Source: G963668345 sp965206025 (GTDB taxonomy: Bacteria > Acidobacteriota > Terriglobia > Bryobacterales > UBA6623). From it: a stretch of 64,000 bases of DNA. The translations under genes and the position numbers were made by a program. The notes below the pieces were generated by a model. The model worked only from the letters and a program-made list of their open reading frames with translations, did no database searches and had not been told where the DNA came from. This document shows, one piece after another, positions 27,924 through 36,668 of the stretch. Numbering within the stretch: the first letter of the stretch is position 1; each line of letters starts with the position of its first letter. The stretch lies in contig CBDBIU010000005.1 of assembly GCA_965206025.1 (NCBI GenBank), positions 124,001 through 188,000 on the forward strand. Reading direction: 5' to 3'.

Positions 27924-29063
27924 ATGACTTTGAGGGAGCGTCGGCGAATCCTGGCCCTGATCGTGAATCTACTGCCCGCCGTGCTGCTCGCCGCCACCCT
28001 GTCAGCAGCGGATTTCAATAGGGACGAAAACCTCGACGCCGTGTTTGCCAATCGCAAGGGACAACCCAATCGGCTCTGCGTCGGAGACGGCCGGGGTAAA
28101 TTCGGCTGCGGCAACGTCAGCGCGGATGCTTTCGACAGCGCCGCCGTGGCGGTAGGGGATTTGAACGGCGATGGCGCGCTCGATGCCGTGTTTGCCAATC
28201 GAGCCTCGCAACACAATCGGCTTTGTCTCGGAGATCGACAAGAAAAAACATTCTCCTGCGGCGACCTTAGCGGGGACGCCTTCAACACCACCGATGTGGC
28301 TTTGGGAGACTTGAACGCGGATGGCCGCCTCGACGCTGTCTTCGCCAATTCTTTTGAGCGCAATCGCGTTTGCCTCGCCGCCGGCGGCGGAACCTTCACT
28401 TGCAGCGACGTCAGCGCGGACGCGCTCGACACGTTCGGCGTGGCGTTAGCGGATGTCAACGAAGACAGCCGACTCGATGCCGTCTTCGCGAACGCCTTTC
28501 AGCGCAATCGCGTTTGTCTCGGAGACGGGAGGGGCGGCTTCGTTTGCGCCGACGTCAGCCCGCATTCGTTCAACAGCTTCGACGTCGCCTTGGGCGACGT
28601 CAACGGCGACCGCCGCCTGGACGCAGTGTTTCCCAGCGGCGGCCAGCAAAGTCGAGTCTGTCTTGGGGACGGGGCCGGCGGGTTCACGTGCAGCGACGTC
28701 GGCGAGGGCTTGTTGCACGGTTTCGGCGTTGCGGTCGGGGATCTGAACGGCGACGGCAGAGCCGAAGCGGTATTCGCCAATTCCGCTCAACCCAATCGCG
28801 TCTGCTCGGCGGATGAGACCGACTCCTTGGCCTGTGCCGATATCAATGCGGATGCTTTCAGAAGCTTCGACGTGGCGCTCGCTGATCTCGATAGGGACGG
28901 CGACCTCGATGCCCTTTTCGCCAACTTCGGCCAGCCGAATCGCGTCTGTTTGGGAGACGGGACCGGCAGCTTTTCCTGCTACGACGCCGATATGGATTCA
29001 CTTGCCACCGCCGGGGTCGCGATCTCGACCTCCTCCCGGAAAGGTCTGCCAGATGCTCATTAG
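27924..29063 (+). CDS. Exported seven-bladed FG-GAP/VCBS repeat protein
   Basis: 379 residues from ATG 27924 with a signal peptide (ILALIVNLLPAVLLAATLS). The mature protein is seven tandem repeats of about 46 residues, each with an EF-hand-like calcium loop (DFNRDENLD, DLNGDGALD, DLNADGRLD, DVNEDSRLD, DVNGDRRLD, DLNGDGRAE, DLDRDGDLD), then AVFAN and NRVCLGDG. Each repeat also has two cysteines about 10 residues apart, suggesting one disulfide per blade. Seven repeats fit one integrin-like beta-propeller. Overlaps the PQQ-like gene by 11 bp, so they are co-translated. Binding partner unknown. Confidence 0.85.
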   Translation: MTLRERRRILALIVNLLPAVLLAATLSAADFNRDENLDAVFANRKGQPNRLCVGDGRGKFGCGNVSADAFDSAAVAVGDLNGDGALDAVFANRASQHNRLCLGDRQEKTFSCGDLSGDAFNTTDVALGDLNADGRLDAVFANSFERNRVCLAAGGGTFTCSDVSADALDTFGVALADVNEDSRLDAVFANAFQRNRVCLGDGRGGFVCADVSPHSFNSFDVALGDVNGDRRLDAVFPSGGQQSRVCLGDGAGGFTCSDVGEGLLHGFGVAVGDLNGDGRAEAVFANSAQPNRVCSADETDSLACADINADAFRSFDVALADLDRDGDLDALFANFGQPNRVCLGDGTGSFSCYDADMDSLATAGVAISTSSRKGLPDAH

Positions 29064-30411
29064 ATCCCGTATTGATAGCCGAACCCGCGGACTCGCCTTA
29101 CCGCACAAGATCCTTCTGGTCGCCCTATGGATCTTCATTCACGCCGGCCCACTTCCGGCGGAAGATTGGCCCGAATGGCGCGGCAAGGGTCGCGGCGGCG
29201 TTTGGAAGGAGACGGGCATCCTCGTCAAGTTCCCCGCAAACGGTTTGAAAGCCGCCTGGCGCACTCCCATTGCTGGGGGATACACCGGACCCGCCGTGGC
29301 GGACGGCCGCGTCTACGTTATCGATTACCGATCCACTCAGGGACGCAAAGGAATTGAAAGGGCGCTTTGCCTCGACGAACTGACCGGGGAGGTCCTCTGG
29401 TCACACTCCTGGGATGTCGACTACGCCGGTCTCGACTACCCCTACGGTCCCCGCGCCACGCCGACCGTGGACGGCGACCGTGTTTATACGCTCGGCGCGA
29501 TGGGCGCGCTTTACTGCTTCAACGCCAAGAACGGCAAGGTGATCTGGAAGAGGGACTACCTAAGCGACTTCGGTGCGGAGGTTCCCATCTGGGGTATGGC
29601 CGGCGCGCCGCTGGTGGACGGCGAACGGCTAATCAGCTTGGTCGGCGGCCGGCCCGACGCGAAGGTCGTTGCTTTCGACAAGATGACGGGCGAGGAGATC
29701 TGGCGCTCGATCTCCTCCGACAGCGAGCCGGGATACAATCCTCCCGTCATTTTCGAAGCCGGCAACGCGCGCCAGCTCATCGTCTGGCACCCGGCGGCCG
29801 TGACGTCGCTCGACCCGAAAACGGGCAGCACGTATTGGGAGTACCCGTTCCACGTCGGGGCCGGGGCGACCGTAGCCACACCGGTCTTCGACGGGAGTCG
29901 GCTCCTGGTTTCGGCGTTCTATGAGGGTGCGCGTTTTTTCAAGCTGCATCCTCAAGCGCCCAAGGCCGAACTGTTGTGGAAGGGCGACAGCAAGAGCGAG
30001 ATCCGCACCGACGGTCTGCACGCACTCATCACGACTCCGGTCATCGACGGGAACTATATCTACGGGATTTGCAGCTACGGCCAGCTCCGTTGCCTCGACG
30101 CCCGAACCGGTGAACGAGTCTGGGAAACGCTGGACGTCACGGGAGAAAGAGCGCGCTGGGCGGCCGCCTTTATCGTTCGCCACGAAGACCGCTACTTCAT
30201 GAACAACGATCGCGGCGACCTGATCATAGCCAAGCTGTCGCCGGAGGGCTATCACGAGATCAGCCGCACGGCAATCATCAACCCTACGACGCCTGTGGGC
30301 CGGCCCCGCGAAATGGGCGCCGTCAACTGGTCGCATCCCGCCTACGCCAACCGGCACATCATTGTGCGCAACGACGAAGAGATCGTGCGGTATTCACTGG
30401 CCCGGAAATAG
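29053..30411 (+). CDS. Exported PQQ-like beta-propeller protein
   Basis: 452 residues from ATG 29053 with a signal segment (KILLVALWIFIHAGPLPA). DWPEWRGKGRGGVWKETGIL is the usual start of this exported acidobacterial/planctomycete group. Repeated blade motifs such as AVADGRVYVIDY, LDELTGEVLWSHSWD and LDARTGERVWETLD indicate an eight-bladed PQQ-type propeller. No quinoprotein dehydrogenase active-site motif or heme is visible, so it may be a scaffold or binding protein. Coupled to the FG-GAP gene upstream. Confidence 0.85.
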   Translation: MLIRSRIDSRTRGLALPHKILLVALWIFIHAGPLPAEDWPEWRGKGRGGVWKETGILVKFPANGLKAAWRTPIAGGYTGPAVADGRVYVIDYRSTQGRKGIERALCLDELTGEVLWSHSWDVDYAGLDYPYGPRATPTVDGDRVYTLGAMGALYCFNAKNGKVIWKRDYLSDFGAEVPIWGMAGAPLVDGERLISLVGGRPDAKVVAFDKMTGEEIWRSISSDSEPGYNPPVIFEAGNARQLIVWHPAAVTSLDPKTGSTYWEYPFHVGAGATVATPVFDGSRLLVSAFYEGARFFKLHPQAPKAELLWKGDSKSEIRTDGLHALITTPVIDGNYIYGICSYGQLRCLDARTGERVWETLDVTGERARWAAAFIVRHEDRYFMNNDRGDLIIAKLSPEGYHEISRTAIINPTTPVGRPREMGAVNWSHPAYANRHIIVRNDEEIVRYSLARK

Positions 30412-30444
30412 CCGACGATCCGGGCGGTGGGGCACTCGGCTAAC

Positions 30445-30885
30445 CCGCTTTTCTCACCAGGTGGCCGCCGGGAGGGGAAGCGAATGCCCGCAGTCAAGGA
30501 TGTAGGGGCGCGATTCATCGCGCCCGCTTGCCGACGTACTGTACGCTGGGCGATGTAGAGAAACTGCTGCCGCGAGGCACGGCCGCCGGGCCTTTCGCCG
30601 AATCCGCGGCGGCCGTGGTGAGAAATGCCTCGAGCAACTCTTCAGGTCGAACCATCCGCTCAGCCGTGCTATGATCGTGCGCGGCAAGCTCGGCTTTCTC
30701 CCCTTCAAGGGGGAACGGAGGAAGCCAAGTGTTAGCGGCCCGTGGCAAGTGTTTGCGCTGGGGACATCCAGCCCGTTTTCGCGGCTTTGACCGGACGCTA
30801 ACCGGTCTGCGAAAAAAACCTTGGGCCAGCCCACCGCGCCTCTGGCAAGTCATTTTTCCTGGGGACGGGCAGCCCATTTTCGCGC
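30445..30885. repeat. Repeat-rich intergenic region (families 3 and 4 and an internal duplication)
   Basis: The 588-bp gap before the aldolase holds a family-3 unit at 30445-30469 (CTTTTCTCACCAGGTGG), a family-4 copy at 30470-30600, a palindrome at 30505-30530 (GGGGCGCGATTCATCGCGCC), and two related units of about 40 bp at 30737-30780 and 30845-30885 (GGCAAGT, CTGGGGAC, CAGCCC, TTTTCGCG). I see no gene. Confidence 0.6.
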
Positions 30886-30999
30886 CGGACGCGCGTCGCC
30901 GGATAGTTGGATTCTACGAGTGCGCGAAAGGGCGACAGCCCGATGCGAAGGATCGTACTTTTCGCCACGGGCTGCTAAGAGATGCCAGGGAGAAGCGGG

Positions 31000-31956
31000 A
31001 TGGGCAAGACGATTGCGGTTTTCGCCGCGGCGGCGTTGACGGGGGGGATGGCGCTTTCGTTGCTCCAGTCGTCACCTCCGCCCGGCGAGCCGAAACGCAT
31101 CAACAAGGCCATCGATCTGCTGGAGCGCGGTCAGCCGGTTTACTACACCGCTACTCACGGCGGCTACGAAGAAGGCAAGAAGATAGCGGGGACCTGGGCC
31201 GACTACATCAACTACGAGATGGAGCACGGTCCCTACGACACGGCGCTGCTTCGAGAGTTCATGCAAGGCCTGGTCGACGGAGGGCCCACCAAGAGCGGAC
31301 ACCGCACCCCGGCCGTAATCTGCACCCTGCCGGTAGGCGGCTTGAACGAGGCTACGATGAAAGCCAACTACTGGATGGTGCAACAGGTGCTCGCAACCGG
31401 CGTACACGGGATTCTCTTGTGCCATGCGCGATCGCCCGATGCAGTGCGGTTATTCGTCCAAGCGGCTCGCTACCCGTTTCACAAAGAAGCGGTCGGCGAT
31501 GGTTTGCCCGAAGGCCTGCGTGGCGCTGGCAGCCAAGGGTTCGCATCGGGAATCTGGGGGGTCAGCGCGGAGGAATACCTGCAAAAGGCCGACCCCTGGC
31601 CCCTTAACCCCGAGGGCGAGCTTCTTCTCGGCCTGAAGATCGAGGATCGGCACGCGCTGGGGAACGCGGAGTCCAGCACGAAGGTTCCCGGCATCGGGTT
31701 CGCGGAGTGGGGTCCCGGCGACATGGGCATGTCGTTCGGCTTCACGGCGGGCCACGATGCGCCCTATCCCCAGGTGATGCAGGATGCCCGGGCGCGCGTG
31801 AAGGCAGCCTGCAAGGCGGCCAAGATCCCTTTCCTGAACTCTGTCCGCCCGCACAACGTCACTGAGATGATCGACGAAGGCGTGATGATCGGATCCGGGC
31901 AACGCGAGGCCGCGGAGATCGGCCGCAACTACACGAAGAGAAAGAGGCCCTGGTGA
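31000..31956 (+). CDS. HpcH/HpaI-type aldolase/citrate lyase family protein with signal peptide
   Basis: 318 residues from ATG 31000 (GGGAGAAG upstream). A hydrophobic N-terminus (IAVFAAAALTGGMALSLL) suggests export, which is unusual for this fold but seen in acidobacteria. GILLCHARSPDAVRLFVQAA and GIGFAEWGPGDMGMSFGF match the TIM-barrel core; the Glu and Asp of EWGPGD are the expected divalent-metal ligands. The conserved C-terminus is ARVKAACKAAKIPFLNS. Its last 39 codons are duplicated at 33019-33135, after a captured DUF5996 gene. Confidence 0.8.
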   Translation: MGKTIAVFAAAALTGGMALSLLQSSPPPGEPKRINKAIDLLERGQPVYYTATHGGYEEGKKIAGTWADYINYEMEHGPYDTALLREFMQGLVDGGPTKSGHRTPAVICTLPVGGLNEATMKANYWMVQQVLATGVHGILLCHARSPDAVRLFVQAARYPFHKEAVGDGLPEGLRGAGSQGFASGIWGVSAEEYLQKADPWPLNPEGELLLGLKIEDRHALGNAESSTKVPGIGFAEWGPGDMGMSFGFTAGHDAPYPQVMQDARARVKAACKAAKIPFLNSVRPHNVTEMIDEGVMIGSGQREAAEIGRNYTKRKRPW

Positions 31957-31960
31957 GCGA
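31844..31960 (+). repeat. 117-bp direct repeat, left copy (native 3' end of the aldolase gene)
   Basis: 113 of 117 bases match 33019-33135; three of the four differences lie in the first 12 bases. It covers the end of the aldolase gene and the first few bases after the stop. Confidence 0.95.
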
Positions 31961-33013
31961 GCGGCGTGCTATCCCGACGGCGAGGAGCAAGCCGGGTCAC
32001 CGCCCCAAACCCACCGTCGACCCGTCGGACTGGCCCGAGCTGCCGCACAGGGCGTGGGGTGACACGATCGCCACGTTCCACATGTGGTCTCTCAGATCGT
32101 CGGGAAGGTTCGCATGGAGCTTTGCCCCTGGATGAACCACTCGTGGAGCGCGCCGCTCTACGTCACCTCGCGCGGGCTCACCACCTCGCCGATCCCCTAC
32201 GGGCGGCGCGATTTCCAGATCGACTTCGACTTCATCAACCACGCGCTCTCGATCGTCATGAGCGACGGCAACGCGCGGAACTTTGAGCTCCGACCCCGGA
32301 CCGTGGCCGAATTTTACACCGAGGTTCTAGGGGCGCTGCGAGACCTGGGATGCGATGTCGCGATCCACGCGGCACCCAACGAGGTACCCGACCCCATCCC
32401 GTTCGCCGAGGACGAAGTGCACTCGGCCTATGACACCGCGCACGCAAGCGCTCTGTGGGGTGCGCTACGCCACACGGCGCGCGTCATGGGTGAGTTTCGG
32501 GCGCGATTCGTCGGCAAAGTGAGCCCGATCCACTTCTTTTGGGGTGGCCCGGACCTCGCGGTGACGAGGTTCTCCGGACGCGCGGCGCCCGAGCACCCGG
32601 GCGGCGTCCCCCACCTGCCGGATGAGGTTACTCGCGAGGCCTACTCCCACGAGGTGTCGAGCTGTGGATTCTGGCCCGGGAACGCCAAGGCGCCCGATCC
32701 CATCTTCTACGCCTACGCTTACCCGACCCCCGAAGGGTACGCCAAAGCCGCGATCGAGCCGAGCGCGGCATTCTGGTACGAGGATCTAGGGGAGTTCGTC
32801 CTCCCTTACGACGCAGTACGGGACTCCGATGCGCCCGACGAGACCTTACACGCGTTCTTCCAGAGCGCATATGAAGCTGCGGCCGACTTGGCAGCCTGGG
32901 ATCGCGAGGCGCTCGAGCGACCTCGCGGCTTTAGGCCGCTGGCCAGGGCTGCTAGGCCTCCCGATGAGGATCCGCCGTACGGTCAAGTACAGCCGCCGAT
33001 TTTCCTTCTTTAG
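31953..33013 (+). pseudogene. DUF5996 family protein, frameshifted
   Basis: The reading frame starts at GTG 31953, overlapping the aldolase stop, and gives DWPELPHRAWGDTIATFHMW, the start of DUF5996. At 32089-32092 a CT pair is duplicated (TCTCTCAG) and the frame shifts; the rest, SQIVGKVRMELCPWMNHSW and FQIDFDFINHALSIV through FFWGGPDLAVTRFSGR, is intact to 33013. DUF5996 has no known reaction. Very high GC and its position between two copies of the aldolase 3' end suggest acquisition by transfer. The frameshift would truncate the product after about 47 residues unless it is a sequencing error. Confidence 0.8.
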
Positions 33014-33018
33014 TGGTT

Positions 33019-33135
33019 TCCGCCCAAACGACGTCACTGAGATGATCGACGAAGGCGTGATGATCGGGTCCGGGCAACGCGAGGCCGCGGAGATCGGCCG
33101 CAACTACACGAAGAGAAAGAGGCCCTGGTGAGCGA
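33019..33135 (+). repeat. 117-bp direct repeat, right copy (orphan aldolase 3' end)
   Basis: Reads DVTEMIDEGVMIGSGQREA to the same stop codon as the aldolase, but has no upstream aldolase sequence. It marks the right boundary of a 1058-bp segment carrying the DUF5996 gene. Confidence 0.95.
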
Positions 33136-33194
33136 GGCGGCGCGCCGCGAGTCAAGAACAGCAATCACGGGGCAGGGATCTCAGGCGCTCGACG

Positions 33195-33245
33195 CCGGTC
33201 GGTCGAAAACCAACCGTTTTCATCGCTTTGGGGGGAGCGTTCGGA
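33195..33245. repeat. Interspersed repeat, family 2, partial copy
   Basis: CGGTCGGTCGAAAACCAACC followed by CATCGCTTTGGGGGGAGC, the left module of family 2. Confidence 0.55.
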
Positions 33246-33260
33246 CCAAGGGGACTCGCG

Positions 33261-34418
33261 TCACAATCGCGACAGAGGATGCCGACGATCTCTGAGCGGT
33301 AGTTCGACGCGCGCCCCCGTTCTTTGCGACTCGTAGATCGAGACGATCATCTCGATACTCCAGCGGCCGTCGTAAACGCTGCAAGCCGGCTGCCGGTCTT
33401 GTTCGATGGCCTGCAACAGGTCCTCGACCATGCGCATGTTGGCCAGCTTGAAGCCAGTTGCGCCCCCCTGAGTGTCTCTGCCGACGGTCAGTTCGATCTT
33501 CTCCCAACGGTGTTGCTCATTAGGGAGCCAAGCCGGCGTCCGCAAGATAAGGGGCTGCGAGGCGTGGCCGTTGGGAAGATAGATGGCTCCTTTCGTGCCG
33601 TAGAAATACATGCCGAATCGTTTGCGGTCCGTCTGGTCGTTCGCTTTTGAGCCAAAGTAGCCGTGTATGCCGTCATCAAACGCGAACATAGCGGCGATCT
33701 GGTTGCCGGCTATCGGTCCGATCGGTTCGGTTGCCGTTTTGACATGGGGAGAGGCTATTTCCTGCCCATCGTGAGTGACGTGGGCGAAAACCCACTTCGG
33801 ATCACCGAGGAACATGCGCATGATCGCGCAGGTGTGCGAACCGAGAACCATCAAGTCCTCCCCGCCGGCGCGCCGGTCTTCTTTGCCGCGAGCGCGAAAC
33901 TCCTGGAGCGTGCCGATTTCCCCGGAGGCCAACATTTCCCGCACCGTTAAAGCAGCGGCGTGGCGGACCATCTGGTGGGCGACTTGGACCTTGACGCTGT
34001 TTCGCTCAACGACTTCGACAAGTCGGTCCGCGACCGTCAGGTCCCCTGCGAAAGGCTTTTCCAGATAAATGTGAGCTCCTGCCTCGGCCGCCGCCGTCAC
34101 CATGTCGACGCGCTGATCGACCCACCGCGGGCCGATGCTCACCAGGTCGGGCTGTTCTTTCCGGAGCATCTCCCGGTAGTCGCGATAAGCGCGCTTGGCG
34201 CCAGTGCGCTCCAAGCCCTCAGCCCGGCCCTGGTCGTCGGGATCGGCGACAGCCACTACGTCGATGAAGTCGAAGGACTTCCATACCGTGTCGAGACCGT
34301 GTCCATAATTGCCGTGGCCGGTGTGACCGATGACGGCCGCTCGATATCGTGGACGGGCGGCCGATGCGGTCGAGGCGGCGCCGGCAAGCGCCGTTTTCAG
34401 GAAGAGTCTTCTGTTCAT
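33261..34418 (-). CDS. Exported Gfo/Idh/MocA family oxidoreductase
   Basis: 385 residues. The N-terminus MNRRLFLKTALAGAAST is a Tat-like signal, typical of acidobacterial exported members. The Rossmann start is AAVIGHTGHGNYGHGLD, followed by HIYLEKPFAGDL with the conserved EKP, VQVAHQMVRHAAALTVREML and a C-terminal domain with YLPNGHASQPLIL. NAD(P)-dependent oxidoreductase acting on an unknown sugar derivative, probably assembled with cofactor before export. Convergent with the DUF5996 region. Confidence 0.88.
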   Translation of the reverse strand: MNRRLFLKTALAGAASTASAARPRYRAAVIGHTGHGNYGHGLDTVWKSFDFIDVVAVADPDDQGRAEGLERTGAKRAYRDYREMLRKEQPDLVSIGPRWVDQRVDMVTAAAEAGAHIYLEKPFAGDLTVADRLVEVVERNSVKVQVAHQMVRHAAALTVREMLASGEIGTLQEFRARGKEDRRAGGEDLMVLGSHTCAIMRMFLGDPKWVFAHVTHDGQEIASPHVKTATEPIGPIAGNQIAAMFAFDDGIHGYFGSKANDQTDRKRFGMYFYGTKGAIYLPNGHASQPLILRTPAWLPNEQHRWEKIELTVGRDTQGGATGFKLANMRMVEDLLQAIEQDRQPACSVYDGRWSIEMIVSIYESQRTGARVELPLRDRRHPLSRL

Positions 34419-34635
34419 AGCGGTTTTCCTCTGCTCAGACAGTACGGAATGCCGAAGACTCGCTACGCAAGACCAACGGCATCGCCTGGGCGCAGGCCTC
34501 GATCGCGTTATCGCCGGGTGCGCCCGACACGCTCAACGAAGCTGCGCCCGTGAGGGCGCGGTCGAGGCCTCGTGTTAAACCGGGTCTCGCGTGAACACTC
34601 GGCAACCCGCGCTCATTCGCCATCTTGACCGCGGG

Positions 34636-35949
34636 CTAGCGCACGGTTCTCCACTTCATGTCCAGCCCGGGACGGATCGTGAAACGCCGCCCTCGCATCA
34701 GAAATACCACTCCTCCCGGCAACCTGGGGTCTGAGACTAGCCCGGTATTGTGTCCGACCGCTCCTATACGACCTCTTCTCCGCGTCGGGGCGAGGCCTGC
34801 TATCGGTGAAACCTCCGCAAGCTGGGTCTTGAAGCGTGCGCGCTTTGATCCGAAGCGCATCACCGACAATTCCAGCCCGATCATGTAAAACTCTTGCGGC
34901 TCGGTGTGGTGCTGAAGAACCCGGATTCGGCCGGTTACCAGAGCGCCCCGGGGTGCGATGACCCGGCCGTGTTTTTTGACCGTTCGTCTCAGCCTTCCCT
35001 GAATTGGGTCGCCAACAGCCGATCGCTCGGAGTCAATCTCAGTTTCCAGGCGAATGTGCAACAAGACGCCGGGCGGTATCTCTGTCTCCTCGATGATCTG
35101 AGCCTCATTGTCGCCCCCGGGCGCGTCACCAAAAGAGAGCACCGACTCGGCGCCGAACTGGCGGCAACCCGCGTAGCTGATTTCGTTTCGGTTCTCCGTG
35201 CCGGAGGGGAAGTGAAGGAACAGGCGAGCAATTTGCGGCAGCAGCACGGACGACTTCCCGATCGGCACGCGGGTGTAGTCGATCTCCGTAGTCGCCGCCG
35301 ACATCTTGATACGCTTCGGGATATCGTCGGCGTGCAAAATCAGACGTATCAAATCCGAACTGCGTGCGTCCGCCCAGAGCGACCCATGGTGCGCCACCGT
35401 GGCTCTTTCGCGTCCCGTTTGGACAACGTATGCGCTCTTCGCCCGGAGCACGCGGTAGTCATAACGGACCGCCCTCCGGCCCTCTAACTTCTCTTCACCG
35501 ACGAATTCGAAAGTGGCCGCGTCGGTGAGGAATAGGGCCCGAACGTGACGCGCATATTCTCCGGAAGAAAGACTTCCGTATCCCACCATCTCGGCGACGG
35601 ACGTGCCGGCGAACTCTTCCGCGCCGGGCCAGGAGTATAGTTCCTTGCGGTCAACCACCGCTACTTCCATCCTGATCGTGTCGCTCTCGGCGGCGTGGGC
35701 CTGCGCGGGGTTGTCACCGCGCACGAGGTCCGCGGGAGTGAGTTTTCTTTTGCGCTCTCGTGATCGCGGAGCGAATCTTTCTCGCTGGATGGTTTGTAGG
35801 CAGGTGTAGTTGGGAATTCTCTCCAGGCTCCGCCGCATCTTTTCCTTGATGCGGTCAAGCCTCGGGTCCTCCGGCTTAGGCGCTGCCGGCTGGCCCCCGA
35901 GAACGAAGGGCGTCAGCACGAGGACTGCCGCCAGGCGTAGGCAGTGCAT
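34636..35949 (-). CDS. Secreted acidobacterial protein with PNYTC motif
   Basis: 437 residues from ATG 35949, which starts a signal peptide (LRLAAVLVLTPFVLGG). LERIPNYTCLQTIQR near residue 50 is a signature I associate with exported acidobacterial proteins of unknown function. The middle (DRKELYSWPG, VAEMVGYGSLSSGEYARHVR, FEFVGEEKLEGRRAVRYDY) resembles outer-membrane lipoprotein-type beta structure, and the C-terminus (VIAPRGALVTGRIRVLQHH) resembles a sheath/plug domain. No enzymatic motif is recognised. Confidence 0.75.
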   Translation of the reverse strand: MHCLRLAAVLVLTPFVLGGQPAAPKPEDPRLDRIKEKMRRSLERIPNYTCLQTIQRERFAPRSRERKRKLTPADLVRGDNPAQAHAAESDTIRMEVAVVDRKELYSWPGAEEFAGTSVAEMVGYGSLSSGEYARHVRALFLTDAATFEFVGEEKLEGRRAVRYDYRVLRAKSAYVVQTGRERATVAHHGSLWADARSSDLIRLILHADDIPKRIKMSAATTEIDYTRVPIGKSSVLLPQIARLFLHFPSGTENRNEISYAGCRQFGAESVLSFGDAPGGDNEAQIIEETEIPPGVLLHIRLETEIDSERSAVGDPIQGRLRRTVKKHGRVIAPRGALVTGRIRVLQHHTEPQEFYMIGLELSVMRFGSKRARFKTQLAEVSPIAGLAPTRRRGRIGAVGHNTGLVSDPRLPGGVVFLMRGRRFTIRPGLDMKWRTVR

Positions 35950-35994
35950 GGCTACCGGCAGGAGGCAATCGAGGCAGAACACGCATGAAGAAAG

Positions 35995-36062
35995 CGGCGC
36001 CCGAAAGGGTGCCGTCGAGGCGAAACTCGTACGAACAAAGCCGCGCCCGAAAACGTGCGGTT
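35995..36062. repeat. Short repeat, family 5 (tandem pair)
   Basis: Two tandem units of the form GCGCCCGAAAGGGTGCCGTC and GCGCCCGAAAACGTGCGGTT, each followed by GAGGC. A third unit lies at 34545-34575 (GCGCCCGTGAGGGCGCGG). Self-complementary and intergenic. Confidence 0.5.
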
Positions 36063-36204
36063 GAGGCTCCGGGCAATTGCGCGTATTTCTCATTGCCGGG
36101 ACAAGCTCGCGACCTTCACGGGCTCCCAGGGACCGGGATCTCCGGCTCGCGTGCTTCGGAAGCTATTGTACGCCGACGAGCCTTCGGGTGGAGCGAGGAT
36201 TTTC

Positions 36205-36302
36205 GGTGGGTCGAAAGATCATCGGTTTTCATTGCTTTGGGTGGGCTGTGAGGGCCATGGGGGATCGCTTGCGCTCCCGGCTCAGCTTCGACGCTCTGGA
36301 AC
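36205..36302. repeat. Interspersed repeat, family 2, copy D
   Basis: GGTCGAAAGATCATCGG, CATTGCTTTGGGTGGGCTG and CGCTTGCGCTCCCGGCTC follow the family-2 module order. It ends directly beside an IS1380 remnant. Confidence 0.55.
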
Positions 36303-36425
36303 ATAAGGGCTGGAGGGAGCGGTACTATTGGTTGCTCTTGGCCGAGGGGGCATCTGAACCGCAAGCTGTTTTGGGGCGATGTTAGGCCGTGTCTGGGCGC
36401 TGCCTGTGCCCGGAGGGTAACGCCG
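36303..36425 (+). pseudogene. IS1380 transposase 3' remnant
   Basis: Conceptual translation across frameshifts gives YYWLLLAEG, HLNRKLF and GAACARR, matching the C-terminus of the full IS1380-type transposase at 38061-39392 (YYWLLLAEGHLNRRLFGDML). Nucleotide identity is high in GGCCGAG...GCATCTGAACCG. Only the last 40 or so codons remain. Confidence 0.75.
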
Positions 36426-36668
36426 ACGGCCCGGACAGCCAGCGCACACGGGTTGCAGAAGGTGGGTGCCGGAGAGGGGTTGCCGAAAAGCCCTGCGGTC
36501 AGTGGAACGGCACGATCGGGCAGCATTCGAAGGCCGGCGCGGCAGCGAAAGGAGTACCGAACGCGGCAGTGGTGCCAAAACCGGGTTGTAGCCGAAACCG
36601 TTGCATCGAGGCTGTGGATCGGCTACGTTATCCGTGCCAGGGCGGCCAAAAAGGAAATCCTGAACATC

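Noticed and set aside
29629..30357. Antisense ORF of 242 codons in the PQQ-like gene, and comparable ones at 12053-12928 and 23969-24844
   Set aside because: GC-rich genes commonly leave long antisense frames; none has a domain or start signal.
36453..36668. Upstream extension of the MITE-disrupted membrane protein
   Set aside because: The extra 72 codons have no protein-like pattern and lie in or next to the IS1380 remnant; ATG 36669 is a better start.
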